NCBI GenBank assembly: GCA_024734555.1 | Contig: JANPWX010000030.1 | Span: forward strand, 433,888 to 497,887 | Length of the DNA: 64,000 bases | Reading direction: 5' to 3' | Source: Trochalopteron elliotii | Lineage: Eukaryota > Chordata > Aves > Passeriformes > Leiothrichidae | In this document: piece after piece, positions 1 to 11,800 of the stretch | How the letters are laid out: each line of letters opens with the position of its first letter | Position numbering within the stretch: the first letter of the stretch is position 1 | The notes under the pieces: model-generated | The model's database searches: none | Told to the model about the DNA's origin: nothing | What the model saw: only the letters and a program-made list of their open reading frames with translations | Translations under genes and position numbers: made by a program

Positions 1-655
1 TTGACTGAATAAGTCACATTTACACTGCCTCAGGCAGTCCTCCTTCTTAATAAACCCAGCTTACCTGGGTTTATTAGCTACTCCATATGTTCTAAAGGAA
101 AGGTAACTTTCCTTTAGAATATATAGAATAGCTAATAAACCCAGGTAAGTTATTGCCAATCAAATAACACCGATACTTAAGGGGTTGCCAAAACTGAACT
201 GGAAAATACGTTTTTCACTCTTGATGCAATCTTCAGTAGATTCAGGAAGGCATCCGTGAACTGATTTACTCCACAAGTAATTACTCACAAGCCAATACAC
301 CTGCCCACTTTGGTTTTGCTTTGGTGAACATCCTGGAGAAGATGACCAAATGTGAAGGAAAGCAATAAAGTCCACAAACCTTACATCCCTGCAGAGTTTC
401 ATTGTACCAGTACACCATTTTCCAAACACCCTGGTCCCTTTAACAGATGGAGGTCAACAGATTAAAGGTCCCAACTTCCCAATGCAAGAGGTGGCAAGGA
501 GGCACACATGTATTTGGAACTGAAATAGGCTATCAGACTGTATTTGGTTTCATGAGCACTGGTAATGTTATTAATAATGATCATTATTAATATAATGAGT
601 AATGATGAGCAGTGACAATGAACAGTGGATGGAATACAGTTCTGATGAGCCATAC
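1..655 (-). other. NHSL1 intron 5, partial
   Basis: Non-coding sequence between the exon 5 donor and the left edge. Its one notable feature is the long foldback repeat at 60-149, described separately. The rest is ordinary AT-rich intron. Confidence 0.85.
60..149. repeat. Long foldback palindrome, 43-bp arms and 4-base loop
   Basis: Bases 60-102 and 107-149 are reverse complements with only three differences, separated by GTAA. The minus strand is the sense strand of the NHSL1 pre-mRNA. On it, two of the three differences become G-U wobbles, so the transcript could form an almost continuous 43-bp stem. A third copy of the arm end (TAATAAACCCAG) lies at 48-59 and makes a second, smaller hairpin with 65-76. 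No open frame and no familiar repeat family were recognised. It may be a small foldback element, a template-switch duplication or a hairpin RNA precursor. Confidence 0.9.
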
Positions 656-787
656 CTAGCTCCTTTTGTATGTTGTCAGGGATTCCTGTAATAGTCTTTC
701 TCCTTTTGACTTTCTTCGGCCGTCTTACCACCGTGTCTGTGTAAATTAGAGACCGCCGAATGCTGGCCTGGCGGTCGAAATTCTCCC
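656..787 (-). CDS. NHSL1: NHSL1 exon 5 (internal coding exon)
   Basis: This 132-nt exon encodes GENFDRQASIRRSLIYTDTV, then a basic run RRPKKVKRRKTITGIPDN and IQKEL. The acceptor reads TTAG at 791-788 and the donor is GTATGG at 655-650. It enters in phase 1 (the G from exon 4 plus GG makes Gly) and leaves in phase 1. The segment is a conserved NHS-family block: NHS itself has a recognisable counterpart around its RRRKTISGIP motif. The basic cluster K-K-V-K-R-R-K resembles a nuclear-localisation or phosphoinositide-binding patch, and the RRKT/RRS sites look like basophilic kinase targets. Both readings are inference. The open frame runs on past the donor as intron and that part was left out. 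The next exon, the very large one in this family, is outside the window. Confidence 0.93.
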
Positions 788-3700
788 CTAATACATGGTA
801 GAACAAGCAAAGCAACATTACTTCCAAGCACACTGACATCATGCACTTTCTTCCACTACTTTTGTTGTAGAAATGGAAAAAAAGGCATTAATAAATGGTG
901 TTAAGCTTGGTCCTACAATGAAGGTTTACACTGAAGGAAGATACAGCACACTGTCACAGTAAGGCTTTACACACAAATATCCATTACACAGTACTGCATG
1001 TCTGAAAAGGAATTTTGACCTCCTGACCCCAGCTCATATTTGGTGAGAGCAGCTCTAATTCCACAAGCAAAGAGAACCCTTGCTTTAATTTGGCCCTTCA
1101 TAGGTTTTTCTGTGGTTTTGTTAATTTTAAGTAATGAGCTGCAGAAAAAGCAAATCTGCTCATGAAAATGAAAGATCACAATGGTGTATGCAGGAACAGA
1201 CATTGCTATTGGCAACAGCTATTACGATGCCTCTGCACAGCTCCATCATTAACTCGTATGAGGCCCTTCTATTTCATTCCAAGTTGCTCTGAACCTGTCA
1301 AATGTACCACATTTCTGGTGTTGATCTTTTAACACGAATACAAATAAGAACCACGGAGCACGCAGAGATCAAACTGATCTTGTGGACTCATAAATATTTC
1401 AGAGTGAAAGCTGCTTAAAACTGAAACTTTACAGATGATTATAAAAATATACAATGGCAAGAACTAAAAAAAAATCTGTAAGTGCACTTTGCCAGACAAA
1501 GCCTTATGATGACCATGTGCTGTATTGTAATGGGACCCAGAAGAACCACTATCATAAAGCAGCTTTTCTTTAGGAATTCACTTTTGTTTAGAGGTTTATA
1601 ATTTGGCCATTTCACTAGTAGTAAGATAAAGATTGCCCTATAGATCATGACCTAATTCCCTGTCACTTCTAAAAATTTAAGTGACCCCACCATAGCTCAC
1701 CTGTAAGTTCCCTTTTTCAAAGTTTAAGCATTTTAAAGCACTGCTCAATGTCCTTTAGAGGACCCATTTAAAACTTAAAGGCAGAAAAACCTTGATATAC
1801 ACTGTACATTTTTTTTTTATTGTACACCTTTTTTGAAAATTGATGACCAAATTATTTACCTCTAAAAAGTGATTAATGCACGGTAACTAATACATCATAA
1901 AAATGACCCCTGGCTGACAGCACATCAGTACGATGTGCGTCGTGCGAGTAGCATAGAAAACCTCATTACCTCTACAACAGTTAAAGACACAGTCATATAT
2001 TAAAGTGTAGCATGTGGACTTGTGAAAATGCAAGGAACAAATGTAGCATTTTCATTCACCATGTTGTAAATATAAAGACTCTGACTCTGTTTGACCGGAG
2101 CCTTGACCACAGGCTGAACTTCTGCTGAGCGAAATCTTTGCAGTTACAAAATGCCAGTTTCATACAATTTTTGGATTGACTGAAGTCAGTTTAAGAGAGG
2201 AGGGGAAGCCCACGGGAACTATAAAATTGAGAGCTATGGATCCCACGGGCTTGGTAGAAGTCCTGAAATATTGAGACAGACTATCCACTGTCTCAGGCAG
2301 CATTACTATTAGGATGCTAGGACCCATATGGGGCAAAAGTCAGGACATCAGGTTATCCTGTCCTGCAAGATGATAAAAATAATTCTAGCCGCATTATACA
2401 AATCCAGTGGATTTGAAGGAGAAAGTTTTGCATCTCTGAACATATCTTTATCCACTCAGTGGCCAACATCCGTGGCTGAGATGGTGATTTGCAAGAAAAT
2501 TGTAACGTAGCTTTGAATAAAGCCCTGGAATAAAATGTAAGTGGTAAGGAGAGGGTGCAAACAAGGAGAGAGTCTTTTACATGAAGCCTCAGACAGCACA
2601 AACAGGATGGCCATGGGGAAATACTACTGTGTCAACTGATCACAGTAACTTGTTCCAAATGAGCTACCTAAAAGCCAACTCAACCAATCCATCTTTAATG
2701 GCTTTTGATACAAAGGCCACTATGCAAATCTGCAGAATTTCAAAATAGCAACTTCAGTGAAATCCAAAAAGCAAATTCAGATTATCTCAGTCTTTTTTTC
2801 TTTCTTCACTGTCATCTTTTTCATTTTAGAAAGTATTGATGTCAATGGCAAGTATATTTTACAGATTTAAGAATACTTTTCTCCTTTTCTGACAGGTTTG
2901 TAATAAATCATCTAGATATTCCTTATATACTTTACTCAGTTTCCTTGGATTCACAGAAAATATTTAAGTATGCACTTAAATCTCACTGAAGTCAGTCAAG
3001 CCGGACTCAAGGCAATGCTTAAATATTTTGCAGGATCCAGCCTGGCACTGATCACCTCCACCATTACCAGACTCCTCCATCTGAAAAGAAAGTTAGTTCC
3101 AGAAGACCCATGAGAACAGACACCATTATATATATATTTTAACCCATAGGATATGTAAATGCAAAGACTGGCCACCACTGAAAAATTCAGTCCAACCCCT
3201 TGCAGAGCAAAGCTCAGCCCAGGCGCTCTGAGACCAAAACTGCTTCCAAATCCGTATGTCTAGCCAGCAGCTTGTCAGCCTAATGCAGTGCCCCTACACC
3301 TCAGGCTATCCAACAGATTTTTACGACTACTGTATTAGTTGCAATCTGTTCACCAAAGAGCCCTGAAAGCTGAACTCATGGAGCATTTATTGCACAGCCA
3401 CGTGAGAGGCCTTTGCAGCAGAATCACCACTAATGCACTGCTGAAAACATTATCAATTGCCAGCAGCCTCTTCAGAGGTTAACCTTTCATTTCACGCCAG
3501 GAGTAATAAAATGGAAGTTTTCTGACCTCTCTTCTGGGAGAGTAAGAAAAGGAGTGTGTGAAGGAAATATCCAAACCAAAACAAAAATCCTCAATGGTTT
3601 GTTCTGTGTTGTGTTGAACAAACGGCACCGGATTTCTTGTCAGTTTTTTTCCTGCCTCGTGCAGTAACATAAGGAACTTCACAAAATAAAATTACTCAGT

Positions 3701-5622
3701 GTGTGGGACAGCAGAGGAGGGGAGCAGATTGTGACTTTTTAAAGAGGAACAAGGACAGCAGCTTTTTCTGTATGTTGTGTGTGGCTCACATGCTTGCCTT
3801 GTTTCACAGCAGCAATACAATTATTTCAAGGGAAAGGGAATGGTGGGTCCTGGAGACTAGATCACATGGTGCAACAGCAATCTTCCTTTACTGCCCTCCC
3901 TTTCTACCTCTTCCAATTACCATGTTTATAAGGGGGTAAGTGGTCAACCACACACTCCAGAAAAGCGAGATATAATATGCATAATGCACCATTTCAACCA
4001 CAAAAGTTGAGAATTGCTGAGTTTCCTGAGTCCTGACTAAACAATTCAGGGGACACAAGCTTTGCTACACCAATCAAATAATGCAGGGTGAAGTCACCAG
4101 TGTAATTTATCCAAACAAGGTAATGTTCCTGATCAAGGTAATGATGCTGAATTAATTCTGTGAGTTATTTCATCCCTTTACCTCATTTTTCTTTCCATCT
4201 ATTTACCTCCCCCATATCTTTTATAGCATGCAGGGTCATTAAATCAAACAATAGATTACTGTTTCTCTAAGTATACTGTGTTCCTGCTGTCACGGTATCC
4301 AAGCCCTACTCAAGTGTATTGATTATGTCAGATTATCCGTTGTTCCCATAACTTGGCCTTCTGCATCTGTACCCTAAATTCCCTAGATAATGCCAACTGG
4401 CCTAGTAACATTTCCGCACTGCATGCATTTTCCTTCTATTAGTTTTCCAGAGGTGGGGTGTTCATGATTTCATGTTGTCTTCATCTGTTTACTTCAAATA
4501 TTTTCTGCTATTTAAGGAATAATTTCTTGTTGATCAGAGCTTGCTGATGTTTGTTACAGCTGTCCTACTCCTATACTACTAGAATATTTAAATACCATTA
4601 AATAATACTAATTAAAATACTAGTTTATGAAAACACAGGTGAAAAAAGCATTGGCAGTCATGCAGGGAAAGAGAACCTAATTTACTTTCAAAACAAAACC
4701 AAACATTGCAAGCTATTGATTGTCAGAGTAAGCATGGAGTCAGAGCACGCCATATGGCATTTGAAATAAATTGGATATTGAATATCATCCTGGTTTTGGC
4801 AGGCAAGCAGTCAGTTATTTGAATTAACTAATAAGAGACAATCTTGATACTGTGCAGAAAAAAAAGGGGTTATTAAATTGAAGCGAAAATTTCACAGAAA
4901 TTCTATTTTACGCACAACGAAGTATCTATTCAGAATTAGGTTTAACGTAATTTCACTTCCACAGAGTGAGAGTTCTGCAACTGCAAAATCAAAAAGCATT
5001 TTCAAAATGAAGAGTTAATACACAGCTCATAACAAGAAGATGTGGACTATGTTTATGTAAGTGAAGTGTCTTACCTAGAGTAGTGCTCAAAGATGCAGCC
5101 TCAGTAACTTTTGCTGATCTAACCCTACTCTTCTTGACACCTACAGCTTTTGCTGCTGATAAAAATTAGATCCTAGAGCTTTATTTCTTTATTTTTTAAC
5201 ATTCAGTCTTTGGAACACAGAAGTTCCTGACAACCTTCCTTAAGTAAAGTTCCTACAAGAAAATCTTGAAATACCATCAACAGTGGATAAAACATGATTT
5301 TCAATTACATATCCTCAGTGCAGTCCACAGCAAAACACTGCTATTTATCAGACCTATTCTTCATGAATATCTAATGCTGTTTTAAGCCCACACACTTTAA
5401 CTATCTCCATTAATGATAATTTAAAGGGATTTTGATATTTTCTAATTAAGTTCAGATTTAGACTATTAAACGCAAAAAGCTTTTCATAGAAAGGTGCCGT
5501 AAGTAATTTAAAATTCATGCATTGAATATATGAGTGTCCAAATACTAACCAACTGCACAGACCCCCTTTCATCTCTGCCCTCCCTCATCAGTGTAATGCA
5601 ATTACTGAAATTAAAAGCCTAC
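788..5622 (-). other. NHSL1 intron 4
   Basis: About 4.8 kb of AT-rich intron between exons 4 and 5. I see short homopolymer and TA runs (for example 3126-3140) but no repeat family, RNA gene or conserved open frame that I can name. Confidence 0.85.
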
Positions 5623-5815
5623 CAGTCACATTAATAGGAACCACATCTGTTTGGACAGCTTGCGCTTGTTGTCGCATTTTCTCTTCTGGTGTTGGCAGTG
5701 GGAGAGACTTAGTCCAGTTGGTTTGAGTGTTGATATCTGATAACTCGTTTGTAGCTGGACTTTTAGGCCTTTTGATGGTAATAAGCTTTTCTTCTTCAGT
5801 GGGAGAGACAGGACA
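5623..5815 (-). CDS. NHSL1: NHSL1 exon 4 (internal coding exon)
   Basis: This 193-nt exon encodes CPVSPTEEEKLITIKRPKSP followed by ATNELSDINTQTNWTKSLPL and PTPEEKMRQQAQAVQTDVVPINVTG. The acceptor is a T-rich tract ending TTTGTAG just above 5815, and the donor is GTAGGC at 5622. It enters in phase 0 after exon 3 and ends with one extra G (phase 1), which exon 5 completes. The TNWTKxLPLPTPEEKMRQ and VPIN(V/I)TG blocks are shared across NHS, NHSL1 and NHSL2, so this is the most conserved part of the N-terminal region. The sequence is acidic at the start and rich in Ser/Thr-Pro, giving candidate proline-directed phosphorylation sites. No frame damage is visible. A longer open frame in another reading frame at the same place is a shadow. 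Confidence 0.94.
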
Positions 5816-8800
5816 CTACAAACAGAAATACACACAACAATGTGAGTTTACTAATTAAAAACCCAGGTAGGACCACGGTATTACTAAGGTGTTGCTGCTG
5901 TAGTCAGCATTGATTGCTTGTGGAGCAAAACACACCCTCACAAATATCACACTTCGACCTACATAAAGAGCAGTTTTAAAAATACACAAAAAAAATGCAT
6001 AACAAAACATGCAGTTTGTATTTTTTCAAGACATTTGATTAGTCTAAGGACTATATAGCAAAGAAGTAGAAAAGCGTGGTGTTGCGCAGGGCAAAGCACA
6101 GTAACTAATTACACCTTACACACTGACATAGCTCCTGCAGTGATTAACCCCTCTCTCCCTGCACCAAGGTTTGGCTTCTCTTCCCCTCTCACCTCCCCAT
6201 GTCCTATTAGAAGAGGAGATTTGAGCACTGCTTTGCTCCAGCTGCACTAGGCTTTACGAATGCATAAGTTCTCAGCAAGAATCCTGTTATCAAAGGACAA
6301 ATTTTAGCAGAGCTCAGTAAAAAAAACAATTAGCACACTCCACAGAATCATCAGCAATGGATCAGTGAGGTAAGCAAGTAACTTTGCCTTGGTCTTGGAG
6401 AAACTTATGCCACAGTTCAAGGGTTACTCATTTTTCATGGGCAAAGCACTTAATATTATTAGTAGCCACAGAGTGGTAATATTAGAAGTCAGTTCTTCTC
6501 AAAGTGGCACTTTGAGTGGCACTCAATTCCATGAAGTGTTTTACTTAGGGAAAAAAACCAAAAAACAACAAACCAACAAAACCCAACCAGTAAAACAAAA
6601 ACCTTTCTGCACAAGAAAAAGAGGTTGCAACAGCTTGTGCAAATCCCTCCCCCAAAGTTATAAGCCAAAAAAACATTTCCTTTTGGGGAGCAAATCTGTT
6701 TTCATTACAAGGTCTTTGCCTGTGTGCCAGCAATGCCAGAGAAAGCCATGGAGCAGCTTTGTACTGAGAGGACAGTACTTGTCCATCACCAGGGTTTCTA
6801 GCAGGTGGTCACAAACCCAAGTCAACCTGAGAGAAGCAGCCTTCCCTCCTCCCTACTCCTGCCAGCAAGGCACTCCGGGGAACCCCAAAAGCAGGAGAGG
6901 AAGGAAGACCTGAAGGAAAACCAAGCACAGTCTCCTCCTGCACCCAAGACAAAACCCAAGACAAAAGAGCAGAGAATATGGAAGAGGAGCTGCAAAGCAT
7001 TTGCAGCACTGGCAGAGATTTCTCTGCAACCTGCCGACTCCTCTGCTTCAGAGGAGTTTACTTTGGGACCTTCTTCCCTACCACCAGACCAGAATTATCT
7101 CCCTCTTTTCTTTATCACTCTCTCCCTTTGGAAACTCCAGTACTACTCAGAACAGGGTTGTCAGTACTGGACCCCTGCCTCTTCCCCCCTCATTGCTGCA
7201 CACAGGCATGGAAGGAAACATCACAGCTATTTGTAACAGATGGATTTTTTATTATTGTGGGTGTTCAGTCTAAGTGATCTGTTTTCTCTTGAGGCTGAGT
7301 GCTATACAGAAGACATGCCCGAATACTGTGCTGCAACCGCTGTTTGCAATTTCTGATTTTAATTTTCTTCCTGTTACTATGAGGAGTTCCCACTGTTTAT
7401 AAATAAATAACCATTTATTTATTCTGTTATGCTTTGACTCTACACCCTTTAGGATAGAGTCCAACATTTTATTAAATAAAAAATAAAAATAAAAGCAACT
7501 TCCAGGCAAAAAGTAAAAGACAAGTAAAGCCGCTTCAAGCATCACTAAAAAAACATTTCAGGCAATGAAACTATTACTAATATGATTCTGTGGTTTGGAA
7601 CCACACTACAAAATGTAGGAGCTTTTCGTCAAGGAAATAATCAATTTCTGACAGCCTTGAATTTCTTTCTTAGAAAGGCTGTGGAAGGGATAGATGCTGC
7701 TCTGTAGGTAAGGGCTCAGCCCAGTGAAAGCCCTTGGCAGTTCTATCAACACAACCTTCTTGGAGGGACACCAGTACTTTTTTCAGGCCTCTGTTGTTTC
7801 TAAAAGGATCTAAAACCAAGTAATAATGTGATGCGAGTGCTTATCTTTTTTTGAGACTGTGTCCATACACTGTTTATATACATATACAGTATGGGCACGT
7901 ATATATGTACTTAGAAACACAAGGACTTTCCCACCTCAAATTACCCAAATTCATAAACACCTTCATTAACTTGAGCAATTTGGGGCAGGAATGCCATTGA
8001 AGAAGGGAAAGGTGCCTCCAGGCCATGCTTCCCCCCATTTAGGTTTAAAAAGTGATTGAGAAAGGGTTTGTAAGGAACATGGCAGAGGAGTCATAGCCCA
8101 CCTGTCACAGCAGGCATGTGTATATGCACTTGATGGAGTAAGCAAGGGCTGAGGCAAAGAAATATTGCTTTCCATGCTCTACAGTGAGCTTTTCTCCACC
8201 TGAATCTGGGAGACCAAGGGAGACCCCTAAAGCATAGTTTTGCAGTTTGCTTGGGGTGAGGATGAGCACCAGTGACCTTCACATACACTGCTTGCTTGAT
8301 ACTGTCAGCATCAGTATGTGTCACCTTCAGACTGCACTGCTGTGCCAAGTCTCAGCTGTCATACAGCAGTCTCTAAGGGCTACTCCAGTACGTCAAGTGG
8401 CAGAGATACTGGTTTACAAAGCCATCCTTCCTTTTCAAAGAAATCACCCAAGCCCAGCAGAACAGGTTCTTTGTTATAGTATACGAACAGAAAAACTGAA
8501 GACGTGAAGCATCTGCTACAAAGGAATCCTAATTATTCAAAGAATGTGGAACATCAATCAGAAATTTTGCAGAATTAGAACTTGAGAAAACTGGGGACAG
8601 ATGGACTAAGGCAGACAGAAATGTGTCAGGTTATACGGGCATGTAACCAATGAGAAGCAACTGAAAACTCAATGGTGCAGTTGAGTTCAAAGCGCTGTCA
8701 GTGAGAACGACCTCCTGCCACAGGACACACATACGTACTTTTATAAAATAATTCAGTACAAGAGTTGAAAGTGGTTTTGGGTGTAGGAGTAAGTGTTCAT

Positions 8801-11800
8801 ATTTCAACTGTAGGTACATTTTCCATGGATCCTGAAGAAACATGACTGTCTCTACTTACATCCTTTCTTCCCAAGTACCCTCAGTGATAATGGTATAGGC
8901 ATGACGAAGTGGTACACAGCTTTATTACACATAGAGGAATGCAGCAACTCATCTTTCAGCCCTCTTCAAACAGAAATTATTCACCTATATAATTAGGATG
9001 AAAATGAAATTTACATATTTGTAGCAAACATTCCCAGATTTCCAGCACAGAAGCTCACTGGAAGATGCAGTTAATTGCTGCTGTGTGACAGGAATGTCTT
9101 CTCCAGTCAGGTGTGTTACACCAAAGCAGAATGAGGCATAGCTGATTGTAAACTCTATGTTTATAACAGAAGTACTTATCCCATTTTTAAAGCATCTCTG
9201 AGTCATAATAACTTTACTGCTAGTCTCAAATGCCCAAATCTCTGAAATGGGTTGTTACACTCATCTCCACAGGAAAATCTGTTGGAATTCATTCTTTTTC
9301 ATGAACATGTTGAGGAGTAAAGGTGGGATGTGAAATAAGCAGCCTTGGACTTTGCAGCGTTTCCACAAACATGTACTAAGGGGGACAAAGCATGAACCTT
9401 CAAATGGGAGTTAAAATAAGACTCCAGGAGAAAAATGGCCTATAAATATCCTATAGACAAGCTATATGGCTTAGTAAGCTGGAGCCTCTCCGACGCCTTG
9501 TTGACATATTGTCCCCCAGCCAACTCAGCTGCTGAGATTACAAGAAGAAAGTTTCACTATCTCAGCACTTTCATGCTATTTGAGAGGTCCCAGATGACAA
9601 ATGAGTTTATGCTATGTATTTTGTAGCACTCTCTGTCTAAATAATCTGTTTATTCTAAATCCTTTTTATGTAACAGGGGTTTATACTACAGTATTTAAAA
9701 AAAGATGGAACCTCCAGGAGGAAAACTCAATCCATACAAATTTTACTTTTCAGCAAAAGACTGCAAACTTCTAGCCATGCCATTTATCCTACTGTCCACT
9801 AAAATCACTTCTAATCATAATTTATCAGAAAAACAAAATAGAGGAAAAAAACATCAATGTTGCAGACAGCAGCCTTATGAGTTCAGCTGTCTATTATATT
9901 TGCCAACATCTTATTTCTGCCTCCACTGTTTCACTAAGTTTGATGGCTTCAAGAGCCATTTTCCCAACACCAAGGGATCAAGACAATCAATAAAAGGGAA
10001 AAGAAACCCAAGACCCAAACCTAGCCAACTGAGAATGGCACTTCACATGCCTAATTCAACCTGTGGAGTTTCACACTGTTTCATGGAACACTGCCACATT
10101 ATAAATTAACATGAATTTACACTTTAGATGAATTAGTCATTAGACTCTATTTGGTGTCCTCTAGACCAAGGTCACCAGTCTAGTTCCCATAGTTTTCACA
10201 GAACATTCCATTTTATTACTTCTACACACAGATCTCCAGTTGCACTAGCCAGCACTACCACCCTACTAAATAAATTCTTCACTTCATAACCTTCATTGTG
10301 TTTCAGTAAGGAAAGAACTTTCTGTAAGTGAAATTACTGACTATCAAGCAAACTTTCACCTTAACAAGCACTGCAGAAATGTTCTTTTCTTCTTCCTCTA
10401 CTCTGTTGTAACAGGATAAAAACCACAAGACCTGTACTGCTTGGAGCTCTAAAAGACTATCCAGTATCTGTCTTAAGGTAAAGGCCAATGAAATGTATCA
10501 AGGTAAAATTTAAATCTGAGTATGCATAGAGCAGATACTTTTTCCTGAATACTCTCTCAGCACTGGATGGAGTCCTCGCCCTGCAAGAATGCACCCAGTT
10601 GTTTTCTAAACCTGTGTAAACTTCCAGCATCCACAATTCCCACAGCAGCAGCACAGTCTGAGTATGCGATGAGTGAAGACTTACTCTCTTTTCTTTGTTC
10701 AAAGGTTTTCTGTACTCACTTCCTTATGCTTTGGCATTTCATGCATTATGAGCTGCTGTTTCACCTCAGGAAATGGCACAGTATTAAAAAAAACCAACCC
10801 CCTGTAAATGGTATAAAATGCACGTGCTGCTTACAAGGGCAGTGCCATGCAACTGCAGCAGAGGAGCAGGGAGGCCACCCGAGGACACCCAGAGGTATCC
10901 TCAGCTCTGCCAGACCTCATGCCTCGGGGCTTTTTAGGCCTTCCCACCTCCAAAACTGAAGTGCCCAACTTTATCTCCTCTTAACACAAAGTAAAGTTTT
11001 GCATTGGACTTCCTTAAGTCAGCACAGTTGGTGAACTTGTTTTTACTTAACAACAGTTTTGTTTAGTAGATACTGGAGAGACAGCTAACGGTTCAGATGA
11101 TCACGGTGGCAAAAATATACTCTCTCCCCATCTCACCCGTCCCCAAATAAGGGAAGTGTTTTTTCACTCAATGCATAATTATCAAAGCAAAGTTCGTAAA
11201 CCAAATTACATGACTTAGGGAAAAACAGCATGAGTTTTGGGTGCACAAATATTTTCATAAATGGAATAAATAAATAATATATGCAATATTGCTTGCTTGG
11301 GAGCAGGTATTCTCTGTAGTTCACATTTATCATTCAAGAAAGACACATTCCTCCAAATCAGTGGAGTTTTTCCTGGACTAATTAAAAATCAATGAAGCAG
11401 CCAATTAAATAAAACAGTGTCCACGGGGGGAGGGGTTTCAAAGGAGGCAAATGTTAATAGACAAAAAAGGGAAAAAAAAGTTCTGTGAACCAAGTAAATA
11501 CAGGATACTGTACACCAGACAAAAAGGAGTACACAGGAACATAAAAGAAACAAACCTAGCATGGGACTCTTTATTTTTTTAATTGTTTTTTTTTCTAAGC
11601 AGAAAAAAGCAGCAAGTAACGACGGAATGCAAAGAGCAGAGTAAGATTGCATATATGCTAAATGCTACAAGTAACATCAAGCTGCAGATATGGCAGCTGG
11701 ATGGTCCCACTTGTGGGCAAAATACCTTGTTCTTCCAGGGAACCAAGTTACAGCAGGCGCTAATGCAAGACTGAGAGATGCAGTCTAACAGACTAGACTG

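Noticed and set aside
4120..4210. Possible third MIR relic (TACCTCATTTTTCTTTCCATC)
   Set aside because: Only a T-rich resemblance over about 30 bases; too weak to call.
6389..6913. Plus-strand open frame of 174 codons
   Set aside because: Made of low-complexity Lys/Gln/Asn and Pro/Ser/Arg runs from purine-rich intron sequence, antisense to NHSL1, with no recognisable domain.
7860..7905. Imperfect palindrome CCATACACTGT...ACAGTATGG
   Set aside because: Short arms, a 2-base bulge and AT/TA-rich loop; expected by chance in a window of this size.
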